From Aquirhabdus sp. (GTDB lineage Bacteria > Pseudomonadota > Gammaproteobacteria > Pseudomonadales > Moraxellaceae): a stretch of 17,393 bases of DNA. Shown here piece by piece: positions 14,157-17,393 of the stretch. Every line of letters starts with the position of its first letter. Positions within the stretch are counted from its first letter, which is position 1. The notes beneath the pieces were generated by a model. That model worked only from the letters and a program-made list of their open reading frames with translations. It searched no databases and was not told where the DNA came from. A program made the position numbers and the translations under genes. The stretch is taken from positions 1 through 17,393 of the forward strand of contig JASLGO010000006.1 of NCBI GenBank assembly GCA_030150135.1. Reading direction: 5' to 3'.

Positions 14157-15164
14157 TTAATCAGCATGAATCTGTCGATAAAGCCCTGGGGTTACGCCAG
14201 TCCACTTCTTAAAAGCGCGATGGAATGTGCTGGTTTCACTAAATCCAACTCTTTCTGCAACTTCATCCAATGTGATATGAGGCATTCCTAATAAGTGAAT
14301 TGCAGTGTCACGGCGTAATTCGTCCTTCACTCCTTGATAGCTTTTTCCTTCAACTGCAAGACGTCTGCGCAAAGTTTGTGGAGAGAGATAAAGCTGCGCA
14401 GCAACATCATTTAAAGTCGGCATTTCAGTACCAATGTGCCCTTTTAGTAATTCTCGAATACGAGAAGTGAGGGAGTTGGTATTTTTAAATTTAACTAATA
14501 ATTTGGCGGGTGCCGTTTTTAGAAATTCAGACAGTGTTTCTTCAGTCTGGCGAATCGGTAAAGACAAATAATCCGCAGCAAAACTGACCTCAGTAAATGT
14601 CGCATCGTAAATCATGGTTGGCGCAAAAAATAAGGCATCATATTCTTCTGCATGCTGTGGTTTTGGATAACCAAATTTGACACGTTCAAGTGGAATTCTA
14701 CGACCAATCAGCCAACTTGCCAAGCCATGCCAGACCATGAGCATACTTTCAGTAATATAGTGATCAATATCGCGGTCTTGAGGCACATTGACACGTAAAC
14801 GTGCCTCATGAAGATCATGGCTAATGCTCATTGACCAGTCAGAACCAAATAAACTATAAAACTGTTGACCGCGTTCTAAGGCTTTACCTAGTGTGCCTGC
14901 ATGGATAATCAATTGGCACATGGTGGCAAACGTACCTAAATGACGCGGTGTACTATCGAATCCAACATGCTCATCTTGTGTTGCAAGCCATAATACTTGA
15001 GCAAATCGCGTATATTGCTCAGGTGATACACGTGCTTTAGGTTGTAGGAGTAGCGCTGGGTCGATACCAGCTCGGCTTACCAAACTTTCAATATCCATAT
15101 TCAGACGACGTGCACCGTGCAGTGCAGCATTAACGAAATGAATCGAGATTGTTTTACGGTTCAT
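14157..15164 (-). CDS. AraC-family transcriptional regulator
   Basis: This 335-aa protein is of the OruR/ArgR-like AraC type: a long N-terminal effector domain (about 20-210, the arabinose-binding-domain family) with SRAGIDPALLLQPKARVSPEQYTRFAQVLW, followed by a C-terminal double helix-turn-helix. TLNDVAAQLYLSPQTLRRRL (about 252-271) is the first HTH, and HITLDEVAERVGFSETSTFHRAFKKWTGVTPGLYR the second with the AraC signature. Regulators of this sort commonly activate adjacent catabolic genes when they sense a hydrophobic or amino-acid-like effector. The gene is divergent from the alpha-methylacyl-CoA racemase with a 237-base gap, so the racemase is its likely target. AAGAG/AAGG lies before the ATG. 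The effector may be a branched acyl-CoA or its precursor, which is inference. Confidence 0.9.
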   Translation of the reverse strand: MNRKTISIHFVNAALHGARRLNMDIESLVSRAGIDPALLLQPKARVSPEQYTRFAQVLWLATQDEHVGFDSTPRHLGTFATMCQLIIHAGTLGKALERGQQFYSLFGSDWSMSISHDLHEARLRVNVPQDRDIDHYITESMLMVWHGLASWLIGRRIPLERVKFGYPKPQHAEEYDALFFAPTMIYDATFTEVSFAADYLSLPIRQTEETLSEFLKTAPAKLLVKFKNTNSLTSRIRELLKGHIGTEMPTLNDVAAQLYLSPQTLRRRLAVEGKSYQGVKDELRRDTAIHLLGMPHITLDEVAERVGFSETSTFHRAFKKWTGVTPGLYRQIHAD

Positions 15165-15213
15165 ACCTTACTCTTTCTTGACATTTAAAAATAAACACAG
15201 CTAAGAATAAACG

Positions 15214-15246
15214 TTGCGATTCAAATGGTTTTACATAGATGAATCG
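15214..15246. promoter_or_regulatory. Candidate regulatory site between the AraC and racemase genes
   Basis: CGATTCA (15217-15223) and TGAATCG (15240-15246) form a perfect 7-base inverted repeat with a 16-base spacer. It overlaps a weak promoter-like pair on the plus strand, TTGCGA (15214-15219) and TAGATG (15236-15241), 16 bases apart. From here the leader to the racemase ATG would be about 155 bases, so another promoter closer to the gene may exist (for example around TTGTCG ... TAATAG at 15308-15334). Low certainty. Confidence 0.3.
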
Positions 15247-15401
15247 AGACGTAAGTATCATGAAGCATAATGTTGAATACTACCAAATACCATGAGCATT
15301 TATACCATTGTCGCAAGGCTTTCGAGTGTAATAGTCTGAACTTTTGGCTGAAATTGCCAATGCAGCGAAGTAATAATGCATTTATTGAATGGAACGAGTC
15401 T

Positions 15402-16532
15402 ATGAGCAACACCCAAAATACATTACTTTCTGGTTTAAAAGTTCTCGACTTTTCGACATTGTTGCCAGGTCCTTTTGCTACGTTGATGCTAGCTGATATG
15501 GGAGCAGATGTGATTCATATTGAATCACCGAGCCGTATGGATTTGGTTCGCATCATGCCACCCTATGCGGATGGTCAAGCCACAGCGCATGGTTACTTAA
15601 ATCGAAATAAACGTTCTGTTGCTCTTGATCTTAAAGATCCTGAAAATATTAATAAAATAAAAGAATTGGTTAAAGAATACGACATTATTGTTGAACAGTT
15701 TAGACCGAATGTGATGGCACGTTTGGGGTTGGATTATGAAACACTAAGTAAAATTAATCCTCGCTTGATTTATTGTTCAATCACTGGCTATGGTCAAACT
15801 GGAAGCCATAAAGATCGTGCAGGGCATGATATTAACTATATTTCTTTGTCAGGTATTGCTGGACATAGTGGACGTGCGAATGGTTTGCCGCCAGCGATGG
15901 GCATCCAAATTGCTGATGTAGCAGGTGGATCGTTACATGGCGTGATTGGGATTTTGGCGGCTGTGGTTGAACGATATACCAGTGGTCTAGGACAGCATAT
16001 TGATATTTCAATGACAGATTGTGTATTCACGATGAATACGATGGCAGGTGCAGCGCAGATTGCAGGCGGTGAGATGCAAGCGCCTGAACAAGGGATGCTA
16101 AACGGCGGTACATTCTATGATTATTATCAGACTCAGGATGGGCGATTTTTATCCATTGGTTCACTGGAGCCACAGTTCTTGATGGGTTTAGCACAGGCAT
16201 TGGCGCTACCTGATTTGGCACGTTTGGGTTCTTCACTACAATCTGAAGATCGAGCAGCAGTTCGATTAATGATTCGTGAAGCAATTGCAACGCAGCCATT
16301 AGAGTATTGGAATCAATTGTTTGCAGCTTTGGATGTCTGCGTTGAGCCTGTCCTTAGTTTGGCGGAAGCGGTGGATTCAGATCTTGCGAACCAACGTGGA
16401 TGGGTCGTTGATGTACCGCTTGAGATAGGCAGTGATAAAACACAAAGACAAATTGCTCATCCGATCAAATATTCCCGCAGTCAGCCTGTTTATCGTTTTA
16501 TGGGTAGAGCTGTTGGAGCTGATGAGGTTTGA
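15402..16532 (+). CDS. Alpha-methylacyl-CoA racemase (CoA-transferase family III fold)
   Basis: This 376-aa protein has the CaiB/BaiF fold (VLDFSTLLPGPFATLMLADMGADVIHIE; VEQFRPNVMARLGLDYE). The key residues point to the racemase branch: His142 in AGHDINYISL, Asp172 in IADVAGGS, and Glu256 in GSLEPQF. From memory these correspond to His126, Asp156 and Glu241 of the mycobacterial racemase MCR, with nearly identical spacing. It would interconvert (2R)- and (2S)-methylacyl-CoA by proton abstraction, letting methyl-branched fatty acids enter beta-oxidation. The start at 15402 (GGAACGAG upstream) is chosen over an in-frame ATG at 15270, because the extra 44 residues are unlike the family and the usual N-terminus begins shortly before the GLKVLDFS strand. 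It is divergent from the AraC gene. A strong terminator follows. Confidence 0.9.
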   Translation: MSNTQNTLLSGLKVLDFSTLLPGPFATLMLADMGADVIHIESPSRMDLVRIMPPYADGQATAHGYLNRNKRSVALDLKDPENINKIKELVKEYDIIVEQFRPNVMARLGLDYETLSKINPRLIYCSITGYGQTGSHKDRAGHDINYISLSGIAGHSGRANGLPPAMGIQIADVAGGSLHGVIGILAAVVERYTSGLGQHIDISMTDCVFTMNTMAGAAQIAGGEMQAPEQGMLNGGTFYDYYQTQDGRFLSIGSLEPQFLMGLAQALALPDLARLGSSLQSEDRAAVRLMIREAIATQPLEYWNQLFAALDVCVEPVLSLAEAVDSDLANQRGWVVDVPLEIGSDKTQRQIAHPIKYSRSQPVYRFMGRAVGADEV

Positions 16533-16551
16533 TTCGTAACGTCAAAATAAT

Positions 16552-16579
16552 AAAAAGCCCAGAATGATCTGGGCTTTTT
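16552..16579. terminator. Bidirectional rho-independent terminator
   Basis: AAAAAGCCCAGA (16552-16563), loop ATGA, and TCTGGGCTTTTT (16568-16579) form a perfect 12-base stem with a T-run in each direction. It separates the convergent racemase gene and pal and should end both transcripts. Confidence 0.93.
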
Positions 16580-16594
16580 TATGGATTCAGCACA

Positions 16595-17179
16595 TTATTT
16601 GTTTGGATCTAATTTGTCATAACCGATTTCTACGCGGCGATTTTCTGCCCATGCTGCTTCGTCATGACCTTCGTTGACTGGTTTTTCTTTACCATAGCTG
16701 ACCACATCGATTTGATCTGCATGTGCGCCATTAGTCAGTAAGTAAGTTTGAACTGATTTTGCACGGCGCTCGCCAAGTGCCATGTTGTATTCGCGAGTAC
16801 CACGCTCATCAGTATGGCCTGTAAGTGTAACGTGTGCAGCACCGTTTTGAGCCAGATAGTTTGCATGTGCATTCAATGTTGCAAAATCACTTTGTGCAAG
16901 ATCACTGCTGTCTAGATCAAAGTGAACGACGCGCGCTAACAATGCACGGTGAACCGCATCTTGCAAACCGTTGCCATTTTGACCATTACCATTTAAGCCA
17001 TTGCTGTTCAAATCGCCATTTGCGCCAAGACCAGTTGTGCTTGCGCCGTTTGCACCATTAGCGCCGTTGCCAGTAAGTGCTGATGAGTTTGGGTTTTTTA
17101 CCGTAGGTTTAGTTGTACAGCCTGTGATTGCAAAAGTTGCTAATAAAGCTGTCACAGCAAGAACATGAATATTTTTCAT
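16595..17179 (-). CDS. pal: Peptidoglycan-associated lipoprotein Pal
   Basis: This 194-aa outer-membrane lipoprotein of the Tol-Pal system links the outer membrane to peptidoglycan and supports invagination at division. The signal peptide ends in the lipobox AITGC, with acylated Cys21. A disordered Asn/Gly-rich linker (about 35-73, repeats such as NGANGANGA and NGNGQNGNG) follows. The OmpA-like domain (about 83-190) contains VHFDLDSS, TGHTDERGTREYNMALGERRA, which binds the diaminopimelate of peptidoglycan through its Asp and Arg, and ENRRVEI. The tolB end lies 130 bases upstream in the same direction, the normal order. AAGGAA precedes the ATG. The linker is longer and more repetitive than in E. 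coli Pal, a feature I associate with Acinetobacter. Confidence 0.95.
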   Translation of the reverse strand: MKNIHVLAVTALLATFAITGCTTKPTVKNPNSSALTGNGANGANGASTTGLGANGDLNSNGLNGNGQNGNGLQDAVHRALLARVVHFDLDSSDLAQSDFATLNAHANYLAQNGAAHVTLTGHTDERGTREYNMALGERRAKSVQTYLLTNGAHADQIDVVSYGKEKPVNEGHDEAAWAENRRVEIGYDKLDPNK

Positions 17180-17252
17180 TCCAGTTTTCCTTCAAGTTAA
17201 AGTGCAAAATATGATTTGGTTGAATAAATCTGCATATTGGTGTGTTCATATA

Positions 17253-17287
17253 GTCATGTTAATTGAATGCATTTAAATTAACATGAC
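17253..17287. repeat. Perfect 12-base inverted repeat between tolB and pal
   Basis: GTCATGTTAATT (17253-17264) and AATTAACATGAC (17276-17287) pair perfectly around an 11-base AT-rich loop, 23 bases after the tolB stop and about 75 bases before the pal start. There is no T-run on either side, so it is not a standard terminator. It could be an mRNA processing or stability hairpin that sets the Pal/TolB ratio, or a binding site. Confidence 0.6.
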
Positions 17288-17309
17288 AGTATTTCAATAT
17301 GAAAATAAT

Positions 17310-17393
17310 TTAATTTGTTGGCGCCCAAGTTGCTTCGCGCACCTCACCAGTTTGACTTGGTAGACGCATTCTGAAACGACCATCGGTAGAAAT
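17310..17393 (-). CDS. tolB: TolB, C-terminal 27 codons (partial)
   Basis: The last 27 codons of a minus-strand gene run off the window edge. The translated end reads ISTDGRFRMRLPSQTG, then EVREATWAPTN and a TAA stop at 17310-17312. The STDGR-x-x-x-RLP then G-E-V-R-E-x-x-W-x-P pattern is the C-terminus of the TolB beta-propeller, the periplasmic partner of Pal. Its position directly upstream of pal supports the call. It is too short for any open-ended prediction to report but clear by motif and context. Confidence 0.85.
   Translation of the reverse strand: MSTDGRFRMRLPSQTGEVREATWAPTN

Noticed and set aside
15270..15401. 44-residue extension of the racemase
   Set aside because: The sequence is unlike the family, rich in His/Cys/Asn, and a better ribosome site precedes the ATG at 15402.
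1..17393. CRISPR arrays, tRNA or rRNA genes, insertion sequences, integrase or attachment sites
   Set aside because: No regularly spaced repeats, cloverleaf-like sequence, transposase motif or phage gene was seen on reading both strands.

Overview
The window looks like a chromosomal segment of an Acinetobacter-type gammaproteobacterium. The evidence is low-to-moderate GC by eye, a tolB-pal junction whose Pal carries an Asn/Gly-rich linker, a DUF3015/DUF4105 envelope pair, and short intergenic palindromic repeats. The genus is an inference from these protein features, not from any database match. The window has no rRNA, tRNA, CRISPR array, transposase or obvious prophage gene, and every gap between genes is under 300 bases.

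Layout. (1) 50-2401, plus strand: an exported DUF3015 protein and a DUF4105 (Lnb N-terminal domain) protein with a putative C-terminal outer-membrane barrel, probably one transcription unit. (2) 2500-3408, plus: a lone DUF2971 protein of unknown function. (3) 3447-7348: a TetR-family gene (minus) divergent from an SDR oxidoreductase, a Baeyer-Villiger-type flavin monooxygenase and a GXWXG/DUF4334 protein (plus). A perfect 7-4-7 inverted repeat sits between the -35 and -10 of the probable SDR promoter. It shows how the operon is likely regulated and moves the SDR start to 4364. (4) 7444-7522: a double-hairpin intergenic repeat. (5) 7625-9080, minus: a CopG-like antitoxin and RelE/ParE-like toxin pair whose promoter lies inside a palindrome, then a 3-hydroxyisobutyrate-dehydrogenase-family enzyme. 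(6) 9269-9619, plus: a YeaO-like DUF488 protein, followed by a two-copy inverted palindromic repeat and a bidirectional terminator. (7) 9806-13163, minus: a two-gene beta-oxidation operon, thiolase then a FadB-type hydratase/dehydrogenase. (8) 13401-14096, plus: a membrane-anchored protein with a WH motif and a Cys/Gly-rich tail. (9) 14157-16532: an AraC-family regulator divergent from an alpha-methylacyl-CoA racemase. (10) 16595-17393, minus: pal and the last 27 codons of tolB.

How it fits together. Much of the middle of the window handles acyl-CoA or related lipophilic carbon. The racemase would convert (2R)- to (2S)-methylacyl-CoA so that methyl-branched chains can enter beta-oxidation, and the thiolase/FadB pair supplies the hydration, oxidation and cleavage steps. 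The TetR-controlled SDR/BVMO/DUF4334 cassette looks like a separate inducible pathway that oxidises an alcohol to a ketone and inserts oxygen to give an ester or lactone. Its substrate cannot be read from the sequence. The two ends of the window are cell-envelope genes. The toxin-antitoxin pair and the DUF2971 gene are the most accessory-looking parts.
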